Assembly (NCBI RefSeq): GCF_025399835.1
Contig: NZ_JAODVR010000002.1
Coordinates: 310,001-374,000, forward strand
Length of the DNA stretch: 64,000 nt
DNA from: Haloarchaeobius sp. HME9146
GTDB lineage: Archaea; Halobacteriota; Halobacteria; Halobacteriales; Natrialbaceae
Reading direction: 5' to 3'
Shown here: positions 1 through 9,718 of the stretch, piece by piece
Layout of the letters: each line of letters opens with the position of its first letter
Numbering within the stretch: position 1 is the first letter of the stretch
Program-made: the position numbers and the translations under genes
The notes under the pieces: generated by a model
What the model was told of the DNA's origin: nothing
Databases searched by the model: none
What the model saw: the letters and a program-made list of their open reading frames with translations, nothing else

Positions 1-30
1 TACCAACACCGCCGTATCGATTGGATAGTC

Positions 31-1116
31 ATGTCTACCAGTTTTTTTGTTCTCGGTTACTTCGGATTTGGCAACGCTGGGGATGACTCTATCGGTAGAG
101 CAACCGTTCAGCAGTTGCGTAGGAGCACCGAAGGTGCCGATATTTCGACAGTATCCGCGAACGGCGAGTTCGACCCTGGAGGCAACGTTCGGTTGATCGA
201 CTTCTCGTTCGGTGCTATCGCGGCGGCGGTCTGGCGCGCAGACGAACTGATACTTACTGGCGGTAGTCACTTCCATGACGAAAGGTCTAGTCTCGCGAGC
301 CTGAAGGTCAACGTGTTCTACCTCCTCGTGGTTTCGGTCGCCATATTGTCGTCGACGAACGTTCACGCCCTCGGTCACGGAATTGGACCACTCTCGCGGA
401 CTTCGTCTCGTGTGCTCGCCTCACTAGTACTGCGACTCGCAGAGACGGTGACGGTCCGAGATCCGGAGTCTAGAAAGGTCGCGCGGAATCTGGGTGTCGA
501 CGCGAAGTTGACCTTCGATCACGCTGCACTACTGGAGACCAACGATCTGGACCACTCAACCGAACGACTGGGGGTCTCGGTGACGCCAGCGTTCCGCAAG
601 TACCACGACAGTCCCGACCGCGACGATCAATTGGTCGCGGATCTGGCCACAGTGCTTGACGACGCGCTCGACGGTGATCGATGGGATGGAGTGACGGTGT
701 TCGCGTTCCACAACGGGGACGCGAATGGGGACGTGTTGCTGTCGGAACGTCTCCGTCGGCATATGGAGACTACGGACGTCACCGTCGAGACGTACGACGA
801 CGACCCAGTCGCGTTCCTCAATTCTATCTCGTCGATGGATGTGTTCCTCGGCATGAAGTACCACTCACTGGTCTTCGCGTACCTTACAGACGTGCCGGTG
901 GTCTCAATTAGCTATCACCCCAAGTGCGATTGGTTCCAGAACTATACCAAGACGGATGATTCGTGCGCGACCCAGATGACCAACGCGTCTGAATCGACCC
1001 TCTCGGAGTTGGTTGCGCGGCTCTCCGACGAGAACGGCATGTGTCAAGCGACGCTCCCGAGGAAGCGTGCCGAAGAACTGGCTTCCAAAAGCATCAAGTC
1101 CGCAATCAATAAATGA
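31..1116 (+). CDS. Polysaccharide pyruvyl transferase family protein
   Basis: The 361-residue protein belongs to the CsaB-type pyruvyl transferase family, which adds ketal-linked pyruvate to sugars of surface polymers using phosphoenolpyruvate. The N-terminal motif GYFGFGNAGDDSI (about residues 9-21) is the usual family opening. The C-terminal half has GMKYHSLVFA (about 274-283) followed by PVVSISYHPK, which match the conserved arginine/lysine-His and 'PvvaisY..K' segments of the family. Length is normal. There is no signal peptide, so it should act in the cytoplasm or at its membrane face. Its stop overlaps the start of the next glycosyltransferase by 4 bases (ATGA), so the two are probably co-translated. 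The true sugar acceptor cannot be told from sequence. Confidence 0.85.
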   Translation: MSTSFFVLGYFGFGNAGDDSIGRATVQQLRRSTEGADISTVSANGEFDPGGNVRLIDFSFGAIAAAVWRADELILTGGSHFHDERSSLASLKVNVFYLLVVSVAILSSTNVHALGHGIGPLSRTSSRVLASLVLRLAETVTVRDPESRKVARNLGVDAKLTFDHAALLETNDLDHSTERLGVSVTPAFRKYHDSPDRDDQLVADLATVLDDALDGDRWDGVTVFAFHNGDANGDVLLSERLRRHMETTDVTVETYDDDPVAFLNSISSMDVFLGMKYHSLVFAYLTDVPVVSISYHPKCDWFQNYTKTDDSCATQMTNASESTLSELVARLSDENGMCQATLPRKRAEELASKSIKSAINK

Positions 1117-2273
1117 GTGAAGAAACCGAGTCCACGTTCATCATGCACGTGCTCCCCAAGAACAAACACGGTGGCATCAGCCTCCAGGTACTGGATGTCG
1201 CGCGCTCTTTGGGCGAACGTGGTTACGAGAACCTGTTGGTGTTCCCCGACGAAGACGACGACGATTTCCACTCCTACGCGGCCGACCAAGGAGTTCCGTC
1301 CGAACGCCTGCCGTATCGAATGCCCAAGGAGTTCGACTCTCTCAGCTCCGTGCTATCGAACGTGATGTGGGTGCTCGGATTCATGTTCTCCGTCTGGAGT
1401 ATCCGGAACGAAATCAAGGAAACGTCTCCGGACGTTGTTCACCTGAACGGTCTCCTCGTGCTTCAGCCTGCGGTCGCTGCAGCACTCGAAGACGTCGAGA
1501 TAGTGTGGTATCTCGTGAGCGATATCTACCCGGAATGGTTGGTACGGTTGCTTATCCCGTTTGTGAACTACGTTTCGAGTGAGGTCGTGTTGATTTCCGA
1601 ATCAAACCGGTCGTACTACAGACAGGACGGTCGGGACGTACCGGTCATTCCGGGAACGATCGACATGAGCCGTCTGACCGACGGTACAGTCTCCGGCGAA
1701 CGCAAACGAGATTTCCGCGACACGCATGGAATTGATCCAGATCTTCCGATCGTCTTGACACTCGCGAAGTTGAACGAGGTGAAGAGCCAGAAATCAGTGG
1801 TTGAAGCAATCGTCGACATGGACCTTGAAGTCCAGTACCTCGTTGCAGGGCCCAAACAAGACGAACAGTACGCAACAGAACTCGAAGTCCTCGCAGAGCG
1901 CGAGGGCGTCGGTGATCGCGTCCACGTCACCGGCTTCGTCGACGACAAAGCGGCGGCGCTGGCGATTGCCGACGTGTTCGTCCTTCCCTCCTCGGGCGAG
2001 GGGACGCCCCTGGCCATCATGGAAGCGATGAAGACCGGAACACCGGTAATCGCCAGTCGAGTCGGCGGTGTTCCGGAGATGCTAGCGGACGGCGACGCCG
2101 GACAACTGGTTGATTACGGCTCTCCCGGAGAACTTCGAGACGCACTCAACCGTTATTTAAGCGACCCTGAGCTCATAGAGAAGCATACCAAGGCCGCAGA
2201 ATCCAGAGTCTGCCAAAAGTACGGAATCCAAAGCGTGACAAACGACTACGTAAACGTCTATGAGTCACTGTAG
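1113..2273 (+). CDS. Glycosyltransferase family 4 protein
   Basis: The 386-residue protein has the two-Rossmann-fold GT-B layout. The N-terminal domain carries the acceptor-side glycine motif KHGGISLQVLDVARSL (about residues 14-29). The C-terminal domain begins near residue 205 (LPIVLTLAKLNEVKSQKS) and contains the nucleotide-sugar motif EGTPLAIMEAM (E-x7-E, near residues 296-306), followed by GTPVIASRVGGVPEML. These are hallmarks of retaining GT4 enzymes that build glycan chains. It overlaps the pyruvyl transferase by 4 bases. A single hydrophobic stretch around residues 85-100 could be a membrane-association helix. Donor and acceptor are unknown. Confidence 0.88.
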   Translation: MSEETESTFIMHVLPKNKHGGISLQVLDVARSLGERGYENLLVFPDEDDDDFHSYAADQGVPSERLPYRMPKEFDSLSSVLSNVMWVLGFMFSVWSIRNEIKETSPDVVHLNGLLVLQPAVAAALEDVEIVWYLVSDIYPEWLVRLLIPFVNYVSSEVVLISESNRSYYRQDGRDVPVIPGTIDMSRLTDGTVSGERKRDFRDTHGIDPDLPIVLTLAKLNEVKSQKSVVEAIVDMDLEVQYLVAGPKQDEQYATELEVLAEREGVGDRVHVTGFVDDKAAALAIADVFVLPSSGEGTPLAIMEAMKTGTPVIASRVGGVPEMLADGDAGQLVDYGSPGELRDALNRYLSDPELIEKHTKAAESRVCQKYGIQSVTNDYVNVYESL

Positions 2274-2372
2274 GATTCACACCGTGATTTCGGCGAGGTA
2301 CAAACTCAGCGGTAAGATACCCGACAAATGTTCCGCGGATTACGGACACCCAAACCATTTCGCACGTGAGAT

Positions 2373-4166
2373 ATGAACGGATCACAAGCAAATTCGACCA
2401 TCGGGCCGGTTAAATCCAGACGCACTGTCCGAGTCACGATTATCGTACTCTGTTTGATTATTACGGCCATTAATATCAGATATCTTTCATATCGGGGCGT
2501 CTCTTTCGGACCAGCACATTTCCGATTCGGTAGGTACAATACCATCGTTACAGCGGCTGAATCTGGATTCTATCCACCGCCAGAAAATGCAGCGAGCATC
2601 GCCAACCTACGGGTCTCGATCGAAGATCATTGGACACACATATTCTACCATTCAACGCTCCTGAACTTTTTTGGGTTCGAGAGTGAAGCGGAGCGCTTCT
2701 GGTATTTCCGATACGTCGTCGCCACTCCCCTAGCAGTAGGTGGAGCACTCGTTACGCTCGTGCGCCGCAGACACGCGTCCGTTCCATGGTGGGCACAAGT
2801 GCTTGTTTTCGTCTTACCGTGGTACGGTGGCTTGTTGTTCATAGGCCGAACTAATTCCTCTCTAAACGCTTTCAGCTTCGGCGCGGCGTTTTTTGTCCTA
2901 TGCGTTGTTGGTTTATTACAGTTAGAGTCTGGGCAGAATCCAAAAAGGTGGGGGGGGTTAAGTATACTATTCGCTTTGTTCACAATTGGATTCCGTCACA
3001 CCGCAGGACTCGTCCTCCTCATGTCTGTGTTTTGTCTATTAGTCGGTACTCTCGTCCTCCCACTTCAGAACACGAGACGAATAATTACTATCTGCTTGTC
3101 TATCATAGTCGTATTATTCATAAATAGCGCCGTCATATTCCAGTTCTATACCAATCAACTTGTCCGAGTGTTGTTGTACCTCCTAAATCCAATAAGCGAT
3201 CAAACCGGGATTTCGGCTACCCCGGGAGAGGTAGGAATAAATGTCGGCTTGGGGGAAATACTCTCAATTGTCGACCACGCAATCATATGGCTCCTCGTAG
3301 CCGTCACCGGAACCCTTGCCTTCTTAGTCTCCATTCATCACTGGAAAAATCAAATCGGGGGGCGTTCAACTACAGGAATAAACGGTCTTAAACAGGCACC
3401 CACCAATACAATTCAACGAGATCCCACCGTCAGAAACTTGCTCTTATACGGTGCGCTGCTGGCAGGTGTGGCACTCTCGATGGTAGCCTTCGTGTTTCAT
3501 TCTGGGGTAGGAGGCCTAATCCGCCGAACGACACAATATGGAACTATCTTTGCTTACATCGGGTTACCGTTGTTACTCCAAATCACCTACCGCCGCAATC
3601 TCATTCCAGATGTAACTGAAGAATCCGTTACTATGTGGCAGAGAAGGCTGAAAGTCTTCACAGTCACGGCCGTGCTGCTACTGTCGGTCGTGTCACCTGC
3701 CTCGTTCCTCGCAACACCAACCATACCGAACTCGAATCAATACCTCAGTCCCGCCGAGGTGCAGGGCACCACGACCTCCAGCGAGTTCATGCCTATAGAC
3801 GACCGGGTCTACGGTTCTTACCACATCGCATCACCGTACGTTGCTGTCCAAGAACACGTAGTTGGTTTCGGATTTCGGAGGTTCACCGATACTGAGATCG
3901 AATTCCTTCTAGATAGTTTATATTACGAGCCGAAGCTGTATTCGACGAAACGAGCTATCGGAATGCTCAATGAGGAGTATGGGAAGGTCAGTTTCTTGGT
4001 ATTCAGCACTCGCGAAAGTGAAGAGCTTGGCATACAGACTCGAGCTCGTAGGTGGCCACCTGCACCTCAGAACCACCCTCAGGGACACGACCAGCAACCG
4101 ATTTCCAGTCGAATCTATACGAATGGTGAGGTCATCGTTTATCGGGTGAAAAACAACACGTCCTGA
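2373..4166 (+). CDS. Multi-pass membrane protein of the glycan locus (possible polymerase or GT-C-like)
   Basis: The 597-residue protein has roughly ten or more predicted membrane helices between residue 17 and about 445, then a C-terminal tail of about 150 residues probably on the outer side. I recognise no family motif. Length, topology and its position beside glycosyltransferases and a flippase fit an oligosaccharide polymerase or a GT-C enzyme, but that is inference from context only. The gene is clearly more AT-rich than its neighbours and uses many A/T-ending codons (for example 3060-3130), which suggests acquisition by transfer, common for surface-glycan polymerases. The start ATG at 2373 gives a charged N-terminus before the first helix; 99 bp separate it from the upstream gene. 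Confidence 0.7.
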   Translation: MNGSQANSTIGPVKSRRTVRVTIIVLCLIITAINIRYLSYRGVSFGPAHFRFGRYNTIVTAAESGFYPPPENAASIANLRVSIEDHWTHIFYHSTLLNFFGFESEAERFWYFRYVVATPLAVGGALVTLVRRRHASVPWWAQVLVFVLPWYGGLLFIGRTNSSLNAFSFGAAFFVLCVVGLLQLESGQNPKRWGGLSILFALFTIGFRHTAGLVLLMSVFCLLVGTLVLPLQNTRRIITICLSIIVVLFINSAVIFQFYTNQLVRVLLYLLNPISDQTGISATPGEVGINVGLGEILSIVDHAIIWLLVAVTGTLAFLVSIHHWKNQIGGRSTTGINGLKQAPTNTIQRDPTVRNLLLYGALLAGVALSMVAFVFHSGVGGLIRRTTQYGTIFAYIGLPLLLQITYRRNLIPDVTEESVTMWQRRLKVFTVTAVLLLSVVSPASFLATPTIPNSNQYLSPAEVQGTTTSSEFMPIDDRVYGSYHIASPYVAVQEHVVGFGFRRFTDTEIEFLLDSLYYEPKLYSTKRAIGMLNEEYGKVSFLVFSTRESEELGIQTRARRWPPAPQNHPQGHDQQPISSRIYTNGEVIVYRVKNNTS

Positions 4167-4173
4167 ACGAAAG

Positions 4174-5280
4174 TCAGAGGTCAGTAACTGCTGTGTCTAT
4201 AACGGTCTCCAACTGGTCTACATACGATTCAACTGTGTAATCTTTAACGACCATCTGGTAGCCGGCTTCAGCAAGCCTATTCTTTTCACCCTCATCGTTT
4301 ATTAGCCGTTCGATATTGCTCACCCAATCTTCCGTAGTGTCAGCTAAGAGTCCCGTCTCGTCGTGCGTAAGGAGATCACCATACGCAAGAGCGTCAGATG
4401 CTACAACCGGTAATCCCATCGCTAGATGTTCCAATACCTTGATTATTGACTTCCCCTCCATCATTTCGTCGGACGGATTCAGTGGCAAGACTGCGATATC
4501 GAACGTAGCCATCTCTCTCCGCACCTGCTTAAGTGGGATTCGGTCATTGTACCCGTAATCAACATCCACATACTGTTCAACTTCAGTGAAGGTGTCTCTG
4601 ATTTCTCCATTGCCGAGACTGCTAACCATCCGGAACGTGATGTCGTACTTCTTTCCCAACGTCATCAACGGCTCCCGCAGTAGCCTAAGGTTGTGCTCGT
4701 GACCGGGGCCGATTCCCATCCATCCGAGAACAGTCGAATCGTATGTCGCTGCCGGGTCGGTTTCCTTCTGGAAGACGGAAGCGTCAACCGGGGTTGGTAT
4801 CGTCGTGATGTTTGAGTTGAGACTCGATAGCTCCGACTCAATATTGCTGTTTCCGGTTGTTACGTGTGCCGCCTGCTGAATAACTTTATCAAGGAATATC
4901 CGGCCGGGTATCGGGATGGGTGTCTCGTCTATTCGCTTCTGATGATAGAGTGCGTCGTCAATGTCGAATATCAGTGGAATCTCTTTGCGGTTACAGAGGA
5001 GAGCAGCCAAATACGCAGTTGGGCTCCCATCGCGATTCATCACGACCGCGTCGTACGATCCGCCATTGGATAGTAGCTCCACAATTCCTGCTCCCGCAAC
5101 GTATCTGAACGGACGACCGAAGATAGATCGTTGCTTCCCATGAATCACTGAAACGTTATATTCGCGTTCCCTCAATTCGTCTGCAATCGGGTCTATCCTA
5201 TGCTGCGTACTCTGGTCAGTAACTCCAGCTTTAGACAGAAAGAGAACTTCTCTCGAACCCGCTGCCGCGCCGTCAGTCAT
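4174..5280 (-). CDS. Glycosyltransferase (GT4/GT1-like)
   Basis: The 368-residue protein opens with VLFLSKAGVTDQSTQHR, the start of the first Rossmann domain of GT-B enzymes. The aspartate-rich IFDIDDALYH near residue 115-124 is frequent in GT4 relatives. The second domain contains EGKSIIKVLEHLAMGLPVVA (around residue 265-285), equivalent to the E-x7-E donor-binding segment, followed by ETGLLADTTEDW. The reading frame continues 10 codons upstream to a TTG at 5310, but the first ATG is at 5280 and is preferred. It ends 8 bp from the convergent membrane-protein gene and shares its strand with the AlkP-like and flippase genes, suggesting a minus-strand unit 7905-4174. Confidence 0.85.
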   Translation of the reverse strand: MTDGAAAGSREVLFLSKAGVTDQSTQHRIDPIADELREREYNVSVIHGKQRSIFGRPFRYVAGAGIVELLSNGGSYDAVVMNRDGSPTAYLAALLCNRKEIPLIFDIDDALYHQKRIDETPIPIPGRIFLDKVIQQAAHVTTGNSNIESELSSLNSNITTIPTPVDASVFQKETDPAATYDSTVLGWMGIGPGHEHNLRLLREPLMTLGKKYDITFRMVSSLGNGEIRDTFTEVEQYVDVDYGYNDRIPLKQVRREMATFDIAVLPLNPSDEMMEGKSIIKVLEHLAMGLPVVASDALAYGDLLTHDETGLLADTTEDWVSNIERLINDEGEKNRLAEAGYQMVVKDYTVESYVDQLETVIDTAVTDL

Positions 5281-5343
5281 CCCGTACCCCCATCGTAATA
5301 CGTGGCCCAAAAACCGATGCAGACAGTTTAGCGTGAGTACGCA

Positions 5344-6246
5344 TTACTTGTACCCGAGGTCCCTGAGTCTTTCTTCAACAGACGAACCCACGTCTTCTGA
5401 CTCTGAAACTTCACCGTCAACTATTTGTCTCCGTTCGGAGAATGGAAGCTCAAGCCACGGAACGTCGACGAGTTCTTCAACGAACTTGTGGCTAGGGTGA
5501 CCGTAGATCCCCCATCTTCCGAAACAGTTGCCGTGATCGGAAGTGACGACTGTTTTTCCTCTTAAATCGTTCTTGAGGCCCTTTATTACTGGAAGGACAA
5601 GATTAAGATTCTCTCGATACGCCTTTCGGATAGTTCCTTCATCTATATTCCTTGCTTCAAGATGGTCCCAAATCGAGTTGTCGTCTCGTTCGTCTGGTTC
5701 GATACCCGTCTTGGCTTTAATATTTTGTTCCAGTCCCCGACCAGTTTCACCGATGAAAGGATAGTGTGGTTGGACGAAGTGCGATATCAGGCGCTTATTC
5801 GGGAAGAGTTCTGCTACCTCTAGTGTTCGTTCCGCGACCGCCTCCGGGGGGATGGTCCGCAGTTCTTTGTCCCACGCGTCTCGCCAGACGTGTTCGACGT
5901 GCGCGAACCGATCAGCCATCCCCTCTTTTTCGAACTGTGGTGTCGCGGTGACGTACACGGTATCGGGGAACTCGTGTCCGTCGAAGTTCGAGTGGAGGAA
6001 CTCGACAGTGTGAGATCCCGCCGAGGTTACCTTGGAGAGCTCGCCGGGTAAGGTGTTACACTCCGCAAAGAGGTCGTACCGACAGGCGTCGAGGATGAGC
6101 AGGTTGTCCCAATCACGGGTCATCAGTTTGACGCCAGTCTCCCCCCGGAAGTGGCGGTGGTATCGCCAGTGGAGGTGGTGGAATACCGAAGCAGGGTTGC
6201 GCGCCGCGGAGAGAGCGCGGTTTATCGTACCCATTTGTGTATGCAT
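5344..6246 (-). CDS. Sulfatase/alkaline-phosphatase superfamily protein
   Basis: The 300-residue protein carries the pattern of the AlkP/sulfatase fold: LLILDACRYD (about residues 48-57) at the position of the metal-binding aspartate, VQPHYPF in mid protein, then TVVTSDHGN (near 230) with a downstream GHPSHKFVEELVDVPWL, the usual metal-binding Asp-His and His residues. There is no signal peptide or clear membrane helix, unlike lipoteichoic-acid synthases, so a cytoplasmic sugar-phosphate hydrolase or transferase is possible. Such proteins recur in archaeal glycan loci. The first ATG (6246) is used; Met5 is an alternative. Substrate unknown. Confidence 0.72.
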   Translation of the reverse strand: MHTQMGTINRALSAARNPASVFHHLHWRYHRHFRGETGVKLMTRDWDNLLILDACRYDLFAECNTLPGELSKVTSAGSHTVEFLHSNFDGHEFPDTVYVTATPQFEKEGMADRFAHVEHVWRDAWDKELRTIPPEAVAERTLEVAELFPNKRLISHFVQPHYPFIGETGRGLEQNIKAKTGIEPDERDDNSIWDHLEARNIDEGTIRKAYRENLNLVLPVIKGLKNDLRGKTVVTSDHGNCFGRWGIYGHPSHKFVEELVDVPWLELPFSERRQIVDGEVSESEDVGSSVEERLRDLGYK

Positions 6247-6351
6247 GTCAGATTTTCATTTGCATAGGTATACCGGTTCGCGGAACGACGCGACTCTGAC
6301 TGATATCGACGTGACACAGGGCGGCAGTCACAATCCAAGCCATCATTACGC

Positions 6352-7905
6352 TCACTCCCCCGGAGACAAGACCATCTCGACTAAGCGAATCGTGAGCCGA
6401 CGGTCAAGTTTGGCAATCAGTTTGACGTCTCCCTGCGTGAATCCTCCCAGGGTTCGCAACCCTATCAGGAATGAAACGGCACTGATTAGCGGGAGGAGAC
6501 ACGCGACCACAATCTGTCGGTTGACGACTGACACGAAGGTGATACCCAGTGCGAATGCCAAGGCGCCTGCCATCCAAACCCGAACGGTCCGCCAGGAATA
6601 TGGCTGAAACCCCTTCAACAGGTATATTTCTAAGACACCAACGGCTCCCGCTACTGTCAGTCCACAACCTGTGGCGATTCCTGCACCGAGGATACCGAAT
6701 CGTGGTACCAAGACGAAATCCAGAAACGCATTGATGCCCACCAATAGCACTGTATTGAACAGCGTCAGTCGGGTGTGTCCCAGTCCTTCCAAGATCATGC
6801 CCTCGGGACCGTAACCCGCGTTTATCATGTAGCCAACGGCGAGTGCAGCAACAGCGGGGCCTGCTACGGTGTACGCTTCAGTGAATACGATCCCGAGATA
6901 TACATCTGGCGCTACGATGAGCGGGACCGCTAGTGGAATCGTGAGAATCGTAATCCATCTGGTAGCGAGTCGGTATCGCTCTCTCAAAACGTTACTGTCG
7001 TGGCGGTTCTCAGACACCATCGGTTTGAACACCGGCGTGAGCGCGGTCAATACGATTAGAAGGTTCACAGCTAGCATGTACCCAACCCTGTAGTACCCAA
7101 CCTCGTCAGAATTCTGAAAGAAGCCGATTACGAAATAGTCAATTTGCGAGACGAGAGTGTACATCACGCCGGCGAAGACGAGTGGCAGTGAGTACGAGAG
7201 GAGGGAACGGTTTGAGATTGCATCGAAAGAGGAGTACCGTATCCAATCGGCCTCCCGGAAGAGCATGACGATACCGAAGGCGACTGCTACGCTGACTCCG
7301 AGCAGATATCCTCCAACGAGTCCGGCTAAGCCTGCACCGGCACTTAGGAATGCAACCACCGCGAAGACTCGACCCAGTGGGTTGAGGACGTCACGCATCA
7401 CTACCCGATACCTCATTCTTTTTATACTATTGAACGAAGTAACGACAGTCCTGTTGAGGGTCTGTAACGGGATCAGTACGAAAAACAGCGAAAGCACGAG
7501 AGTGAGCTCGGACTCGTCAAAAAGCATCGAAAGTTCGTCTCTGAGCACGAACAGCGCTATTGCTCCGACGGAGGATGAATACATCCCAATGAGAAGTGAA
7601 TTACGCAGGACCGTTCTTGCACGCCCGTATTCCCTGTCCTTTAGATATGCTGGAATGAAGTAGTCGATTGATCTGTAGATGTTGAGACTCGCGAAGCCTT
7701 GAACGAACATGACAATCGACAGCCCCAGCGTGAACACGCCGTACTCCGAGGGAGAAACCATCCGCGTGACGACAGCGATGAAACCGAACCCCAGGATCTT
7801 ACGGGAGATGTTCCCGACCAACGTAATTCCTCCCTGTCTGGCGAGCGTCACTATGCTATCCCTGTTTCCCTCACTCATTGGAAACACCCCAGAGTCCACG
7901 TCCAT
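6352..7905 (-). CDS. Wzx-type flippase / polysaccharide biosynthesis membrane protein
   Basis: The 517-residue protein has about 12-14 membrane helices spread evenly along its length. It begins with GGITLVGNISRKILGFGFIAVVTR (residues about 28-51, only partly quoted family pattern), the typical first helix of the Wzx/MATE-like exporters, and has the internal pseudo-repeat after residue 250 (YFVIGFFQNSDEVGYYRVGY), in which the 'D..iig...s...vG.Y' pattern is diagnostic. Role: flipping lipid-linked oligosaccharide across the membrane. Met10 is an alternative start. It is the first gene of the minus-strand set that includes the AlkP-like protein and a glycosyltransferase. Confidence 0.9.
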   Translation of the reverse strand: MDVDSGVFPMSEGNRDSIVTLARQGGITLVGNISRKILGFGFIAVVTRMVSPSEYGVFTLGLSIVMFVQGFASLNIYRSIDYFIPAYLKDREYGRARTVLRNSLLIGMYSSSVGAIALFVLRDELSMLFDESELTLVLSLFFVLIPLQTLNRTVVTSFNSIKRMRYRVVMRDVLNPLGRVFAVVAFLSAGAGLAGLVGGYLLGVSVAVAFGIVMLFREADWIRYSSFDAISNRSLLSYSLPLVFAGVMYTLVSQIDYFVIGFFQNSDEVGYYRVGYMLAVNLLIVLTALTPVFKPMVSENRHDSNVLRERYRLATRWITILTIPLAVPLIVAPDVYLGIVFTEAYTVAGPAVAALAVGYMINAGYGPEGMILEGLGHTRLTLFNTVLLVGINAFLDFVLVPRFGILGAGIATGCGLTVAGAVGVLEIYLLKGFQPYSWRTVRVWMAGALAFALGITFVSVVNRQIVVACLLPLISAVSFLIGLRTLGGFTQGDVKLIAKLDRRLTIRLVEMVLSPGE

Positions 7906-8173
7906 TAATACTTCTCAATCAGCTTTCAGTCCAATCAAACGATTGTCCTTCTTCGGCGTCCCTCCGTTGAGATGGAACTTCCTCGCCCAGTACAATTCGA
8001 GTTGGCGTGCATTCAACTAGAACCCGGTGCATCGTTGGGAGGTGTTGGAGTGCACGAACGGCGCAAGGCATTCGCAGACGCGCGCGACTGCCAAGTGAAG
8101 CAGTCCGGAGAGCGATGTGACGTTCTACCAACCCATTAGAGTTAACCCCCCTCCTATCGCACCAACATATGAA
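7906..8173. other. Divergent intergenic region between flippase and rfbC
   Basis: This 268-bp stretch lies between divergently transcribed genes and must hold both promoters. Open frames across it (for example one on the minus strand reaching back to 8230) have no recognisable motif and poor composition, so I treat the stretch as non-coding. No clear operator was seen. Confidence 0.4.
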
Positions 8174-8638
8174 ATGATAGATGGCGTGGAGATACGTGAC
8201 CTGCAAGTAAACACCGACGAGCGCGGTCATCTCGTCGAAGTCTTCCGCGAAGACTGGGAAGAGTACGACCCAAAACCCGCGATGTCCTACTTCTCAATGA
8301 CCTACCCAGGTATCATCCGTGCCTGGCATCGACACCTCGAAGGCCAGATTGACCACTTCGTCTGCCCGAAAGGGCGCGTCAAGGTCGGTATTTACGACGA
8401 CCGCGAAGACTCCCCCACACAGGGCGAGTTAAACACCTTCGTCATTGGCGAGCACAACCAGAAGGTCATCCGCATCCCGGAAGAATGCTGGCACGGCTTC
8501 AAAGCCATTGGCGACGAGCCATCATTCCTAATCAATTATCCGACCCAGCTCTACGACTATGACGACCCCGACGAGGAGCGAATTCCCTACGACACGGACA
8601 AAATACCTTTAGACTGGGAAGAAGAACCACACAAATAG
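8174..8638 (+). CDS. rfbC: dTDP-4-dehydrorhamnose 3,5-epimerase family protein (cupin)
   Basis: The 154-residue protein is a single cupin domain of the RmlC family. RAWHRHLEGQIDHFVCPKG (about residues 54-72) contains the conserved histidine pair and the region of the catalytic His-Asp dyad; IPEECWHGFKAIGDEP and NYPTQLYDYDDPDEERIPYD follow the RmlC C-terminal pattern. It converts dTDP-4-keto-6-deoxyglucose to the rhamno-epimer. The frame is open from 8117, but Met at 8174 fits the family N-terminus (MIDGVEIRDLQV), so I start there. rfbA follows after 4 bp; rfbD and rfbB lie just downstream, so the whole dTDP-L-rhamnose pathway is present. Confidence 0.88.
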   Translation: MIDGVEIRDLQVNTDERGHLVEVFREDWEEYDPKPAMSYFSMTYPGIIRAWHRHLEGQIDHFVCPKGRVKVGIYDDREDSPTQGELNTFVIGEHNQKVIRIPEECWHGFKAIGDEPSFLINYPTQLYDYDDPDEERIPYDTDKIPLDWEEEPHK

Positions 8639-8642
8639 TACG

Positions 8643-9716
8643 ATGAAAGGGGTACTCCTATCAGGGGGAACAGGCTCACGGCTCCGCCCAATTACCCACA
8701 CTGGCCCGAAACAGCTCGTCCCAGTTGCGAACAAACCTGTCCTCGAGTACGCAATTGAAGACCTGAAAGAAGCGGGGATTACCGAAATCGGTGTTATCCT
8801 CGGAAACAAGGGACGCAAAGCCATCCAAGAGCTCCTCGGCGACGGCTCGAAATATGGCGTCGAAATCACGTACATCATCCAGGGCAATCCACTAGGACTA
8901 GCACACGCAGCCGGGTGCGCAAAAGATTTTGTCGGCGACGACGACTTCGTGATGTACCTCGGTGACAACATCCTCAAGCAGGGTGTCACCGAATTAGTCG
9001 ACTCCTTCGAGGCAGGAGACCACGGAGCTGGCATCGCCCTCCAGGAGGTCGACAATCCCCAGCAGTTCGGTATCGCAGACGTCGACGAGCAGGGGAACGT
9101 CACCGAGCTCATCGAGAAGCCGGACGAGCCACCGACGAACCTCGCACTCATTGGGATGTACGTCTTCTCACCTGCGGTATTCGACGCCATCGAGAGACTC
9201 GAACCATCCTGGCGTGGCGAACTCGAAATCACCGACGCGATTCAGCTTCTCCTCGACGACGGCCACGACATCGACTCGCACGTCGTCACCGGGTGGTGGA
9301 AAGACACCGGGAAGCCGCAAGACATGCTCGAAGCGAACCACCTCGTCCTAGAGGGCAAGTCGCTCCATCTCGACGGGACCGTCGAGGACGGTGCAGAAAC
9401 AGACGGCCGCATCGAGCTCGCCGAGTCAGCCGTCATCGAATCGGGTGCGGTCGTCCGTGGACCAGTCTCGATTGCCGAAAATACGACGATCAAGAGCGGC
9501 ACCTACGTGGGACCGTACACCTCGATTGGTCCGAACTCGACTTTAGAGGGCATCCACATTGAGAACAGCGTCGTCATCGGGGACTCTAACATCGCGGCTG
9601 CTGGCCGAATCGTTGATAGCCTGCTCGGTCGAAGTGCGAATGTCAAAAGCGCTGATGAACTCCTCCCCGAGGGTCGGCGGCTCGTGGTCGGTGAAAACTC
9701 ACAACTCAAGCTCTAA
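8643..9716 (+). CDS. rfbA: Glucose-1-phosphate thymidylyltransferase (long form)
   Basis: The 357-residue protein begins MKGVLLSGGTGSRLRPIT, the nucleotidyltransferase signature (residues 1-18), with GPKQLVPVANKP just after and the metal-binding aspartate in MYLGDNIL (near residue 107). Residues about 250-345 form a left-handed beta-helix of hexapeptide repeats (AVIESGAVVRGPVSIAENTT and following). This long, two-domain form is the usual archaeal RmlA/AglF type. It makes dTDP-glucose (or UDP-glucose) from glucose-1-phosphate. The start lies 4 bp after rfbC, and a zinc-ribbon gene follows after 2 bp, so the three are likely one operon. Confidence 0.92.
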   Translation: MKGVLLSGGTGSRLRPITHTGPKQLVPVANKPVLEYAIEDLKEAGITEIGVILGNKGRKAIQELLGDGSKYGVEITYIIQGNPLGLAHAAGCAKDFVGDDDFVMYLGDNILKQGVTELVDSFEAGDHGAGIALQEVDNPQQFGIADVDEQGNVTELIEKPDEPPTNLALIGMYVFSPAVFDAIERLEPSWRGELEITDAIQLLLDDGHDIDSHVVTGWWKDTGKPQDMLEANHLVLEGKSLHLDGTVEDGAETDGRIELAESAVIESGAVVRGPVSIAENTTIKSGTYVGPYTSIGPNSTLEGIHIENSVVIGDSNIAAAGRIVDSLLGRSANVKSADELLPEGRRLVVGENSQLKL

Positions 9717-9718
9717 CA

